From Bacteriovoracaceae bacterium (GTDB lineage: Bacteria; Bdellovibrionota; Bacteriovoracia; Bacteriovoracales; Bacteriovoracaceae): a DNA stretch of 52,900 nt. Shown piece after piece: positions 26,011 to 34,204 of this stretch; position 1 is the stretch's first letter; each line of letters begins with the position of its first letter. The position numbers and the translations under genes are program-made. Location of the stretch: assembly GCA_947441615.1 (NCBI GenBank), contig CANEUH010000026.1, positions 1-52,900 on the forward strand. Reading direction: 5' to 3'. The notes beneath the pieces are model-generated. The model had not been told where the DNA came from and made no database searches. It was given only the letters and a program-made list of their open reading frames with translations.

Positions 26011-26262
26011 ATGACTAAATATTTCTTTGTTTTTAGCTTCCTGATGCTTTCAATGGTTGCTTTTGCCAATGAAAAAGCAATGTTGGGCGAACGTAACGCC
26101 TCGACGACGAGTGATCCTTGTCAGGCTTCAAACATTGTGGGATGTGGTCCTTGCTTCAAAGCTTGTATGTCCCAACACCACGGAGATCTAAAAAAGGATG
26201 TTTCCAGCTCTTCACCTAAATCTAAAAAGCGGGCCGGAAAGCAATCAACCACAGCTCAGTAA
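26011..26262 (+). CDS. Small secreted cysteine-rich protein ending TTAQ
   Basis: An 83-residue precursor with signal peptide (cleavage after AFA, residue 19). The mature part has cysteines in GCGPCFKAC and a Ser/Lys-rich tail ending in TTAQ. The gene lies 11 bp after the RHS gene with AAGGGAG upstream, so it is in that operon. It shares its exported nature, basic tail and TAQ end with the two smaller proteins downstream. Function unknown. Confidence 0.7.
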   Translation: MTKYFFVFSFLMLSMVAFANEKAMLGERNASTTSDPCQASNIVGCGPCFKACMSQHHGDLKKDVSSSSPKSKKRAGKQSTTAQ

Positions 26263-26272
26263 TCCTCATGAT

Positions 26273-26310
26273 GGCGATAATCTATCAATGGTTATCGCCC
26301 ATTTAATTTT
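26273..26310 (+). terminator. Terminator-like hairpin after the RHS operon
   Basis: Perfect 8-bp stem GGCGATAA / TTATCGCC with an 11-base loop, followed by a T-rich stretch. Confidence 0.6.
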
Positions 26311-26410
26311 CCATTTTCAAATATCTGTCAAAAAATTAATCACTCTCTAAGAACTGTCGAAAATTTCAACATCTATAATCGTAATATCAATGAATTAAAT
26401 AGGCGCTAGG

Positions 26411-26428
26411 TTGGCATGACCCTTGCTT
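26411..26428 (+). promoter_or_regulatory. Sigma54-type promoter of a small secreted peptide gene
   Basis: TTGGCATGACCCTTGCTT has GG at 26413-26414 and GC at 26425-26426 with exactly ten bases between, the -24/-12 signature of RpoN promoters. It lies 40 bp before the gene start. Confidence 0.75.
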
Positions 26429-26465
26429 CACATATATTAAGAATTCATACTACGGGGGTAGAATC

Positions 26466-26651
26466 ATGAAACATCTTATACTTTCTTTTTTTATGTTAAC
26501 TATGTTCGTTGCACTTAAAGCACAGGCCGCTGAAACAACAACTGAGTGTCCAATGATGAGAGAGGCAACAGAAAGAAATAACCCAAAGGCCAATATCTCG
26601 AACTCTAAGTCTAAGACTAAAAATGTTCGCGCAACTGTAACAGCTCAATAA
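26466..26651 (+). CDS. Small secreted TAQ-motif peptide (paralogue 1)
   Basis: A 61-residue precursor with a signal peptide ending AQAA (about residue 21). The mature ~40 residues read TECPMMREATERNNPKA, then a basic Ser/Lys-rich stretch and a VTAQ end. The gene is monocistronic between a sigma54-type site and a terminator, with a GGGGG ribosome binding site. It is clearly paralogous to the 57-residue product of the next gene. One cysteine suggests a dimer or lipid/thiol link. Function unknown. Confidence 0.75.
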   Translation: MKHLILSFFMLTMFVALKAQAAETTTECPMMREATERNNPKANISNSKSKTKNVRATVTAQ

Positions 26652-26664
26652 ACAATAAAAATCT

Positions 26665-26696
26665 CAGGGGGGACTATCCCCCCCTGTTAATTCTTT
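26665..26696 (+). terminator. Rho-independent terminator
   Basis: Stem CAGGGGGG / CCCCCCTG with a six-base loop, followed by TTAATTCTTT. Confidence 0.75.
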
Positions 26697-26769
26697 AATC
26701 TCCTGTCAAATCATGAGTCATTTCTTGACCGTCATTCAATAAAAATCCAGTAACTTAAATACCCTTATC

Positions 26770-26787
26770 TTGGCATGTATCTTGTAA
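26770..26787 (+). promoter_or_regulatory. Sigma54-type promoter of the second peptide gene
   Basis: TTGGCATGTATCTTGTAA has GG at 26772-26773 and GT (instead of GC) at 26784-26785, ten bases apart. It shares TTGGCATG with the upstream site and lies 34 bp before the gene. Confidence 0.62.
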
Positions 26788-26818
26788 TTATATTCTCAAT
26801 CTAACTTGGGGGTCATAC

Positions 26819-26992
26819 ATGAAGGGATTAATATTGATTGTTTCTTTATCAATGATGATGTCAGTCTATGCGGGTGAATCTCAGACTGAGTGTCCGATGA
26901 TGAAAGAATTAACTGTGAGAAATAACCCAAAAGCTCAACTAGAAAATAATAAAATAAAAGAAACTAATAAGATCAAAGTGACAGCTCAATAA
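26819..26992 (+). CDS. Small secreted TAQ-motif peptide (paralogue 2)
   Basis: A 57-residue precursor: signal peptide to about residue 18 (SVYA), then GESQTECPMMKELTVRNNPK and a Lys/Asn-rich tail ending KVTAQ. Aligned with the preceding gene it conserves TECPMM[RK]E, T-x-RNNPKA and VTAQ, so the mature part is under constraint, not random. GGGGG precedes the ATG at 26819. It has its own sigma54-type site and terminator. Confidence 0.75.
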   Translation: MKGLILIVSLSMMMSVYAGESQTECPMMKELTVRNNPKAQLENNKIKETNKIKVTAQ

Positions 26993-27020
26993 GAAAGGGC
27001 GTTAGGGCCCTTTCTTAATG
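26991..27020. terminator. Bidirectional terminator between convergent genes
   Basis: Perfect 10-bp stem AAGAAAGGGC / GCCCTTTCTT with a GTTAGG loop; the stop codons of both convergent genes lie at its edges. Confidence 0.75.
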
Positions 27021-27347
27021 ATTTTTGATAAGAGCATCTAATTCTTCTCTATCTTCATCAGTTATTTTCTCTTCAACTGGAAGATGAGTCACTTTTTGAT
27101 GGGCAGAGAATTTTGATTTAACAGTGTCTTTAACTTTTGGCACAGAATTGTCAAAAATCTTTTTTGAATAGTCTTTTGTGTTAGAAACGGATCTTTTTAA
27201 AAATGCTTCAGTAACTTCTTGTGCCGATAAAGTAATCGGTGAAATCACTCTGTAAATTGAATTGAAGATAGGCTTTCCATCCACATTAATGGATAAGAAA
27301 CATAAAAATGCAGTTAGAATCCCAATCGTTTTAAAAATTGATTTCAT
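27015..27347 (-). CDS. Small exported or membrane-anchored protein of unknown function
   Basis: A 110-residue protein with an N-terminal hydrophobic segment (5-24) that is a signal peptide or anchor, then a charged Lys/Val-rich region and an acidic end (DEDREELDALI). No family is recognised. It follows the CheX-like gene by 9 bp on the same strand, so may be cotranscribed. Confidence 0.55.
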   Translation of the reverse strand: MKSIFKTIGILTAFLCFLSINVDGKPIFNSIYRVISPITLSAQEVTEAFLKRSVSNTKDYSKKIFDNSVPKVKDTVKSKFSAHQKVTHLPVEEKITDEDREELDALIKNH

Positions 27348-27356
27348 CAGTAATCC

Positions 27357-27791
27357 TTAATTCAGCGCCTGAAGACTATATTCAATCAGAATCGGATAGA
27401 TAGTTTCTTCAATTTCAAAATCATACTTTTGAGTCAGATTACGTTTAGCGGTGTTAATTTCACGGGCAGAGAGACTAAGTTTAGGAGAACTTAACCGCAA
27501 AGGAATTTGCCCCATCACTTCATCAATTGAAATTTGCTTTCCAATAAGGATATTCATTGATTCTACAAAAAGTGGAAAGAGATAATTTTTATCACTTGTA
27601 CTGAGCTCTTTATCGTCCAAACAAAGATAACAAGTGATACATCCACGAACATCACCGGCCACATCGAATTGAACCATGAGGTTCTCAGTTGACCGGATTG
27701 GGTTAAGATCAAACTTATTTAAGAGTCTAACATTTTGAAGAATTTTTAATTCTTCAATTCGACTTAATTCAATGGGTTTTAAAACTTCCAT
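27357..27791 (-). CDS. CheX/CheC-like protein
   Basis: A 144-residue soluble protein. LFVESMNILIGK provides an ExxN motif (E77, N80), the phosphatase signature of the CheC/CheX/FliY family, in a hydrophobic helix at the usual position. Strands before and after fit the fold. CheX-type proteins dephosphorylate CheY-type receivers. The receiver gene lies 14 bp upstream, supporting a functional pair. A second ExxN motif is not evident. The call rests on one motif and context. Confidence 0.55.
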   Translation of the reverse strand: MEVLKPIELSRIEELKILQNVRLLNKFDLNPIRSTENLMVQFDVAGDVRGCITCYLCLDDKELSTSDKNYLFPLFVESMNILIGKQISIDEVMGQIPLRLSSPKLSLSAREINTAKRNLTQKYDFEIEETIYPILIEYSLQALN

Positions 27792-27805
27792 GTTTTTTAC
27801 CTTGT

Positions 27806-28186
27806 TTAAAGATTCACTGATATTTTTTCAATTGAATCAATTAATTGCTGTTTTTGTATAGGCTTACTAATAAAGTCACTAGCACCGGCGGCAATAGCTT
27901 CAAGAACGATGTGCTCCTGAGATAGTGATGAAACTACAATGACTGAGATATCTTCAAAATTCTGAGAAATTTTTTCTGTCAGCTCAATTCCGCTGATATC
28001 TGGCATGACAATATCAGTAATGACAATATTAGGATTTGTTTCCTTGATAATTCCAATTGCGGCTTCAGCTCCATTGGCCTCTCCAACAATATTCATATTT
28101 TCTTCGGTAAGCATTTTGCGGATGATGCTTCTTGAAAAATCGGAATCATCTACGATAACAATTTTTAATTCTCTCTTACTATTCAT
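27806..28186 (-). CDS. CheY-like single-domain response regulator
   Basis: A 126-residue receiver domain only. The acidic pocket is D13/D14, the phosphorylated Asp is D58 in ITDIVMPD, the switch Ser is S86/S87 and the conserved Lys is K108 in SKP. It has no output domain, so it acts by protein contact as CheY does. It is paired with the CheX-like gene downstream. No histidine kinase is adjacent. Confidence 0.93.
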   Translation of the reverse strand: MNSKRELKIVIVDDSDFSRSIIRKMLTEENMNIVGEANGAEAAIGIIKETNPNIVITDIVMPDISGIELTEKISQNFEDISVIVVSSLSQEHIVLEAIAAGASDFISKPIQKQQLIDSIEKISVNL

Positions 28187-28222
28187 AGATTTTAGGATAT
28201 CAAATTTAGAGGAGAAGAAAAG

Positions 28223-28247
28223 AAAAAGGCTCCTTTCGGAGCCTTTT
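28223..28247 (-). terminator. Terminator of lon
   Basis: Perfect 10-bp stem AAAAGGCTCC / GGAGCCTTTT; read on the minus strand the loop is GAAA and a T-rich tract follows. Confidence 0.88.
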
Positions 28248-28249
28248 GT

Positions 28250-30682
28250 TTATGCGGCGATTTGTTTAGTCTTGATGTGTGGCGTTTTGCTCGTATCTGA
28301 CTTTCGCTTGGTTTGATCCAAGTCAAGCTGACCTTTCCAGTCAACTAAGGCAATCGAGAGAACCTCTTGAATATTCTTCACTGGAATGAAGTTTATCTTT
28401 TTCCTGTAGTGAGCAGGAATCTCAAGAAGATCTTTTTGATTCTTCCAAGGAATAATAATTGTTTCGATTCCTGCTCTCATCGCTGCCAGAGCTTTTTCTT
28501 TAATCCCACCAACTGGAAGTACCTTACCTGTTAGAGTAATCTCGCCAGTCATTGCAATATCTTTACTTACATAAGAATTTGTAAGAAGAGACGTAATGAC
28601 TGTTGCAAGAGTAATTCCCGCAGAAGGTCCATCTTTTGGAATCGCGCCAGCTGGAAGATGAATGTGAATTTCATTTTCCTCAAAGAATTTATCATCGATG
28701 CCTAGTTCGGAGGCATGACTTCTGATAAAACCTAAGGCCGCATGAGCTGATTCCTTCATAACTTCACCAAGCTGTCCTGTAAGAGTAATTCCTCTACCTT
28801 TCATCTTAGTGGCTTCAATATGAAGAATCTCACCACCTGCAGCAGTCCAAGCTAGACCTGTTGCCACACCAATTTCATCAAACTCATTTGAATCCTCTCG
28901 AGAATAAACTGGAGGGCCCAAGAGTTCTTCAACTGTTTGAGAAAAGATATGCGTTTTCCCATGATGGCCAGATGCGATCTTCTTGGCCACTTTTCTACAA
29001 AGTGCTCCCACTTGTCTTTCAAGGTTACGAAGTCCAGCTTCTCTGGTGTATCCAGAGATCACAGTTTCTACACCCTCGTCGTGGAATTCGATATGATCAT
29101 CTGTAATTCCATGCTCATCCATTTGTTTTGGGATAAGATATTTTTTAGAGATCTGGACTTTCTCTTCCTGGGTGTAACCAGCAAGATTAATAATCTCCAT
29201 CCTGTCACGCAAAGGCCCCGGGATTTGTTCCAAAACGTTTGCTGTTGCAATGAACATGATTTTTGATAAATCATAATTCATATTTAGATAGTTATCTCTA
29301 AAAGTGCAGTTCTGTTCAGGATCCAATACTTCAAGCATTGCTGAAGCTGGGTCGCCTTTAAAATCTGAACCGAGTTTATCGATCTCATCTAATAGAATAA
29401 CTGGATTAATCGTCTTACATTGCTTCATTGCTTGGATGAATCTTCCTGGCATTGCTCCAACATAAGTTCGCCGGTGACCACGAATTTCAGATTCATCTTT
29501 TACACCACCAAGTGAGATTCTTACGAATTCACGACCAGTGGCTTTCGCAATTGATTTTCCAAGTGAAGTTTTACCGACACCCGGAGGACCGGAGAAGCAA
29601 AGGATCGGTCCTTTAGCCGCCCCACCTTTTAGCGATCTTACAGCTAGATATTCAAGAATTCGCTCTTTGATTTTTTCAAGATCAAAGTGATCCTCATCCA
29701 GTATTTCTTTCGCAAAATTTAAATCTGTTACTTCTTTTGATTCCTCTGACCAAGGAAGATCCACGACCCACTCTAAGTAAGAACGTAGGATACTTGCCTC
29801 AGATGAATCAGGATGCATTCTTTCAAGGCGACCAAGTTGCTTGATGGCCTCTTTTTCAGCATCGTGAGGTAAATGTTTGGCAACCAGCTTTTCACGGAGT
29901 TCAGTAAATTCATCATTCTTATCAGATGAATCTTCACTTAACTCTTGTTTCATGGCCTTAATCTGTTCACGTAGAAAGAATTCTTTTTGGTTTTTTGCCA
30001 AATCTTCTTTTGTGTTTTTGATTTTTGATTGTTGAGAAAGAATTTCAAGTTCTTTCACAAGAATTTGATTAATGTGCCCCAAGCGTTCAACAGGATCAAG
30101 TACTTCTAAAACTTTTTGTGCATCTGAAACTTTTAAATTTAGATTTGATGCAATCAAGTCTGCAAGCCTTCCTGGGTCTTGGATATCTTCAAGCACCATA
30201 AGAATATCTGGTGATAGAACTTTTCCAAGGGAAATAACTTTTTCAAGATTCTCTTTTACTGTTCTCGCCATTGCCTCAATTGTAGAGCTTGTCGCTGTTA
30301 CAGTTTGAGGTTCAACTTTTTCTAATTTAACTTTGTAGAAAGGCTCAGTAGATTCAAATTCCTTAATTCTCGCTTTTGCTAAGCCTTGAATCAGAATTTT
30401 AATCCTTCCATCAGGAAGTTTTCTCATCCTCATGATCATCGCTACTGTTCCCATTTCATAAATCTCCGATGGAGTTGGGCTCTCAGCAGTAATATCTTTC
30501 TGTGAAGAAAGGAGAATTAATCTGTCTGTGTTGTTAAGTGCTTCCTCGACGGCCTTGATGGATGTCTCGCGACCAACAAAGAGTGGCAGTATCATAAATG
30601 GATAAACGACAAGATCTCGAACTGGCAGGAGAGGGAGACTTTCCTTGAATTCAATTGCTTCGCCCTCATAATTCGTAACCAT
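28250..30682 (-). CDS. lon: ATP-dependent protease La (Lon)
   Basis: Cytoplasmic AAA+ serine protease that degrades misfolded and regulatory proteins. The 810-residue protein has the N-terminal substrate domain (LPLLPVRDLVVYP), Walker A GPPGVGKT (365-372), LLDEIDKL Walker B, and the protease domain with catalytic Ser687 in GPSAGIT and the Lys in the GGIKEKALAA segment. GAGGAG lies before the ATG. A heat-shock-like promoter is suggested upstream. Confidence 0.97.
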   Translation of the reverse strand: MVTNYEGEAIEFKESLPLLPVRDLVVYPFMILPLFVGRETSIKAVEEALNNTDRLILLSSQKDITAESPTPSEIYEMGTVAMIMRMRKLPDGRIKILIQGLAKARIKEFESTEPFYKVKLEKVEPQTVTATSSTIEAMARTVKENLEKVISLGKVLSPDILMVLEDIQDPGRLADLIASNLNLKVSDAQKVLEVLDPVERLGHINQILVKELEILSQQSKIKNTKEDLAKNQKEFFLREQIKAMKQELSEDSSDKNDEFTELREKLVAKHLPHDAEKEAIKQLGRLERMHPDSSEASILRSYLEWVVDLPWSEESKEVTDLNFAKEILDEDHFDLEKIKERILEYLAVRSLKGGAAKGPILCFSGPPGVGKTSLGKSIAKATGREFVRISLGGVKDESEIRGHRRTYVGAMPGRFIQAMKQCKTINPVILLDEIDKLGSDFKGDPASAMLEVLDPEQNCTFRDNYLNMNYDLSKIMFIATANVLEQIPGPLRDRMEIINLAGYTQEEKVQISKKYLIPKQMDEHGITDDHIEFHDEGVETVISGYTREAGLRNLERQVGALCRKVAKKIASGHHGKTHIFSQTVEELLGPPVYSREDSNEFDEIGVATGLAWTAAGGEILHIEATKMKGRGITLTGQLGEVMKESAHAALGFIRSHASELGIDDKFFEENEIHIHLPAGAIPKDGPSAGITLATVITSLLTNSYVSKDIAMTGEITLTGKVLPVGGIKEKALAAMRAGIETIIIPWKNQKDLLEIPAHYRKKINFIPVKNIQEVLSIALVDWKGQLDLDQTKRKSDTSKTPHIKTKQIAA

Positions 30683-30730
30683 ACTTTTACTCCTCTAGCG
30701 TATGTCTCTTCCGTGAACATTTCTAAAAGC

Positions 30731-30762
30731 TAAATCGGGATTTTTACTGAAGCGCTTTAAAG
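30731..30762 (-). promoter_or_regulatory. Possible sigma32-type promoter of lon
   Basis: On the minus strand CTTTAAA (30762-30756), 16 bases, then CCCGATTT (30739-30732), one base off in each element from CTTGAAA / CCCCATnT. It lies about 50 bp before lon, a heat-shock gene in most bacteria. Confidence 0.4.
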
Positions 30763-30902
30763 TTATTTGATGTAAAATGAAGAAAAAATTGAAGATTTTA
30801 TATTGTTATACATGAATAGTTTGATATGTTTTTTATAGTGATTTCATTTAATTTTTCATTATTTCAACAAGTTAAAAATAGTCGATAAAAAGGTTCGAAT
30901 TT

Positions 30903-32309
30903 ATGAGTGACTCTATTGGTTTGGTAATACTCGCTGCTGGAAAGGGAACGAGGATGAAAATTGAGACCCCAAAAGCACTAGTTAAAACAGCAGGAAGAAG
31001 TCTTCTGGATTATGTCGTCGAAGCAGCTCTTAAATTTGCTTCAGCCTCCTCTCTTAGAGCAGAAATTGGTCTCGTTGTTGGTCACAAAAAAGAACTTATT
31101 GAAGAATGGTTACATCACCATCCAGCAAAAAATGTACTTAAAACTGCTTGGCAGAGAGAACAAAACGGCACGGCCGATGCACTAAAGTCTTGCTTCAATG
31201 ATCTTCCTCACTTTTGGGATTTTGACTACACTCTTGTTGCTTGCGCAGATACACCAATGATTCAAGCATCTGAATTTGAAGCACTGTTTTTAACTCTTAA
31301 GTCTAACCCTGAACTCGTCGGAGTTGCGGCGACTTTTGAGGCGCATGATCCAAAGGGTTATGGAAGAATTGTTCATAGTGCAAAAGGCTTTCACATCGTA
31401 GAAGAAAAAGATGCAAACGAAAAAGAGCGAATGATTACTGAGGTAAATTCAGGTTTTTATATCTTAAAAACAAAGCACGTTAAAGAAGTCTTAGGCTTAA
31501 TTGGAAACAATAATAAATCCGGTGAATTTTACTTAACAGATCTCTTTCAGGATAAATATCCTGTTAAGGCCGTTAAATTTCGCTCTGAAATTCCTTTTTT
31601 AGGAATTAATACAATGGAACAATTGGCCGAAGTCACAACACTTTTAAGAAAAAGAAAACTCAAGCAGCTTATGATTGATGGAGTCGAGTTTTTAAATCCG
31701 GATTCTGTTCATATTGATGATGAAGTGAAGATTGGGGTTGGCTCTACTATCTTCCCCAATGTAACACTTCTTGGAAAAACTGTAATTGGTGAAAAAGTGA
31801 TTATTGAATCAGGTGTGATTATAAAAAACTCAATGATTAGTAATGGCTCAGAGATATTAGGCCATAGTTACCTTGAGGAAGCCATTGTTCACGAAAAGGT
31901 CATTATTGGGCCCATGGCAAGACTCCGTCCAGGCACAGATGTTGGTGCAGAATCTAAAATTGGAAATTTTGTTGAAGTAAAAAAATCCAAACTCTCTAGG
32001 GGAGTGAAGGTGTCTCATTTAAGTTATGTAGGAGATGCTGAAATTGGTGAGAATACTAATATTGGATGTGGTTTTATCACCTGTAATTATGATGGAGTTA
32101 ATAAACATAAGACTAAAATAGGCAGCAATTCCTTTATTGGCTCTGATTGCCAAATGATTGCCCCAATTGAAATTGGTAATGACGCATTCGTAGCAGCTGG
32201 CTCAACTATTACAAAAGATGTACCAGATGGAGGCTTTGGAATTGCTCGCGCCCAACAGGTTGTCAAAGAAGGGGCTGCAAAGAGATTTCTAAAAAGGAAA
32301 AAGTCATAA
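30903..32309 (+). CDS. glmU: Bifunctional GlmU: GlcN-1-P acetyltransferase / GlcNAc-1-P uridylyltransferase
   Basis: Makes UDP-GlcNAc for peptidoglycan and LPS in two steps. The 468-residue protein has the uridylyltransferase signature LAAGKGTRM near the N terminus with QNGTADAL and an acidic VACADTP metal site. Its C-terminal half is a left-handed beta helix of hexapeptide repeats with RPGTDVG and NYDGVNKHKT acetyltransferase motifs. Next to glmS, it completes the pathway. Confidence 0.96.
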   Translation: MSDSIGLVILAAGKGTRMKIETPKALVKTAGRSLLDYVVEAALKFASASSLRAEIGLVVGHKKELIEEWLHHHPAKNVLKTAWQREQNGTADALKSCFNDLPHFWDFDYTLVACADTPMIQASEFEALFLTLKSNPELVGVAATFEAHDPKGYGRIVHSAKGFHIVEEKDANEKERMITEVNSGFYILKTKHVKEVLGLIGNNNKSGEFYLTDLFQDKYPVKAVKFRSEIPFLGINTMEQLAEVTTLLRKRKLKQLMIDGVEFLNPDSVHIDDEVKIGVGSTIFPNVTLLGKTVIGEKVIIESGVIIKNSMISNGSEILGHSYLEEAIVHEKVIIGPMARLRPGTDVGAESKIGNFVEVKKSKLSRGVKVSHLSYVGDAEIGENTNIGCGFITCNYDGVNKHKTKIGSNSFIGSDCQMIAPIEIGNDAFVAAGSTITKDVPDGGFGIARAQQVVKEGAAKRFLKRKKS

Positions 32310-32392
32310 GAAACTCTGCGTAAAACTAGTAAGATCCTCCCCGATTTGATAGATTGAGCCCCTAAAGTTCACTCTCATTTCTGGAGATTTCT

Positions 32393-34204
32393 ATGTGTGG
32401 AATCGTGGGTTATTCTGGCCCAAATAATTCTGTTGGCCCAATCATTGAAGGTCTATCTCGACTGGAATATCGAGGTTACGATTCAGCTGGGATTTGTCTC
32501 AAAATAAATAATGAACTTCAAATCTTAAAAAAAGAAGGTAAGCTCGAGAATCTTAAGGAATTAATAAATTCTCAAAAGCCTTTTTCAAATATCGGAATCG
32601 GACATACGCGCTGGGCAACACATGGAGCTGTTACAACTGACAATGCTCACCCACATGGAAATGAAATTTTTGCTGTCGTTCATAATGGAATTATAGAAAA
32701 CGCTGGGACTTTAAAAAAGGAACTCCAAGCTGAAGGCTTCCAATTTAAGTCTCAAACGGATTCAGAAGTTTTTCTTGTCCTTCTCACTAAGTTTTTTAAA
32801 CAAGGTAACTCGACACTTAAATCAATCTCCAAAGCTTTTGAAACAATAACAGGAAATTCCGCTTTCGTTATTATGGAAAAAGCGACAGATAAGCTTTATG
32901 CATTAAAACGTTCGGCCCCTCTCGTTGTTGGTGAAAATAAAGATCTTCGTGAAGCCTATGTGTCTTCTGATCCATTTGCTCTTGTTGGATTTGCACCTAA
33001 AATATACTTTCCTCAAGATGGTGTTATTTGTGAGGGAACAGTTACCACGTGTGAAGTGAATCTGAATTTTTACGAATTAGATTTAACACCATCAAATCGT
33101 TATAAATTTCAATCAAACTCTATGTCTGTAGATGCGACTTCAAAAGGTCACTATGAGCACTACATGCTTAAAGAGATTCACGAACAACCAGCACTGATTG
33201 ACAAGCTTGCAGCCTTTTATATTAAAAACGAAGGCCGCAAAGTACTCAATGAATTAAAGGGATTTAAATGTGATGAGTGGCATTTAACAGCTTGTGGGAC
33301 TGCTTGGCACGCTGGACTTGTTATAAAAAATTACTTCGAACAAATTAATCGCCAAAGAGCTTCTGTTGATATTGCTTCTGAGTTTAGATACAAAAATCCG
33401 ATTTTGAATAAGGGAGAAGTCGGACTTTTCATTTCTCAATCTGGTGAAACAGCCGATACTCTTGCTTGTCAGGAGCTCTGTAAAGAGAAGGGTATTCCTA
33501 CATATTCAATTGTAAACGTCGAAGGCTCTACTCTATTTCGAAATGCTGATAAAAACTTTCTTATTCATGCTGGAGTTGAAATTGGAGTTGCTTCAACGAA
33601 GGCCTTCACTCTTCAGGCATTAACTGGATATCTCATGAGTCGTGCAATGGAAGGAACTCTGGATGACTCAAGATTATTCTCAGAAATAAAACTTTTATCG
33701 ACTAGAGTCGCCGAACTTTGTTCTCAGGCAGAGTCTATTAAAGAAGTCGCTGAAAAAATCTACACCCAAAAAGGCTTTATTTTCACTGGTCGTGGTAAAT
33801 ATTTTCCGATCGCTTTTGAAGGGGCACTAAAACTTAAGGAAATCGCTTATGTTCATGCAGAGGGATATGCTGCTGGTGAATTAAAGCATGGGCCAATTGC
33901 TCTTATCGATGAGAGTATTGTTAATATCGCGATCGTTGGGCCTGAACTATTAGAAAAAACAATTTCAAATGTTGAAGAAGTAAAGGCCCGACGCGGGTTT
34001 ATTGTGATCGTTGGCCCCAAAAATCATCCAGAGATTGAGCACCTTGCGGATGCTTATATTCCTCTTGATTTTAATGGGCTCGATAATCTCAGTCCACTTT
34101 ACGTCAACGTTGCTCTTCAGTTTCTCGCCTATCATATAGCCAAATTGAAAGGCACAGATATCGATAAGCCAAGAAATTTGGCAAAATCTGTGACGGTTGA
34201 ATAA
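32393..34204 (+). CDS. glmS: Glutamine-fructose-6-phosphate aminotransferase
   Basis: First committed step of UDP-GlcNAc synthesis: fructose-6-P plus glutamine to glucosamine-6-P. The nucleophile is Cys2 (MCGIVGY), with a class II amidotransferase domain (GHTRWATHG) and two SIS isomerase domains (FISQSGETADT; KHGPIALI) ending in DKPRNLAKSVTVE. The length of 603 is typical. There is no glmS-ribozyme-like element visible in the short 83-bp leader. The stop shares a base with the helicase start. Confidence 0.97.
   Translation: MCGIVGYSGPNNSVGPIIEGLSRLEYRGYDSAGICLKINNELQILKKEGKLENLKELINSQKPFSNIGIGHTRWATHGAVTTDNAHPHGNEIFAVVHNGIIENAGTLKKELQAEGFQFKSQTDSEVFLVLLTKFFKQGNSTLKSISKAFETITGNSAFVIMEKATDKLYALKRSAPLVVGENKDLREAYVSSDPFALVGFAPKIYFPQDGVICEGTVTTCEVNLNFYELDLTPSNRYKFQSNSMSVDATSKGHYEHYMLKEIHEQPALIDKLAAFYIKNEGRKVLNELKGFKCDEWHLTACGTAWHAGLVIKNYFEQINRQRASVDIASEFRYKNPILNKGEVGLFISQSGETADTLACQELCKEKGIPTYSIVNVEGSTLFRNADKNFLIHAGVEIGVASTKAFTLQALTGYLMSRAMEGTLDDSRLFSEIKLLSTRVAELCSQAESIKEVAEKIYTQKGFIFTGRGKYFPIAFEGALKLKEIAYVHAEGYAAGELKHGPIALIDESIVNIAIVGPELLEKTISNVEEVKARRGFIVIVGPKNHPEIEHLADAYIPLDFNGLDNLSPLYVNVALQFLAYHIAKLKGTDIDKPRNLAKSVTVE

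Noticed and set aside
30883..30892. GTCGATAA before glmU as a sigma28 promoter
   Set aside because: No TAAAGTTT-like element occurs 11-13 bases upstream.
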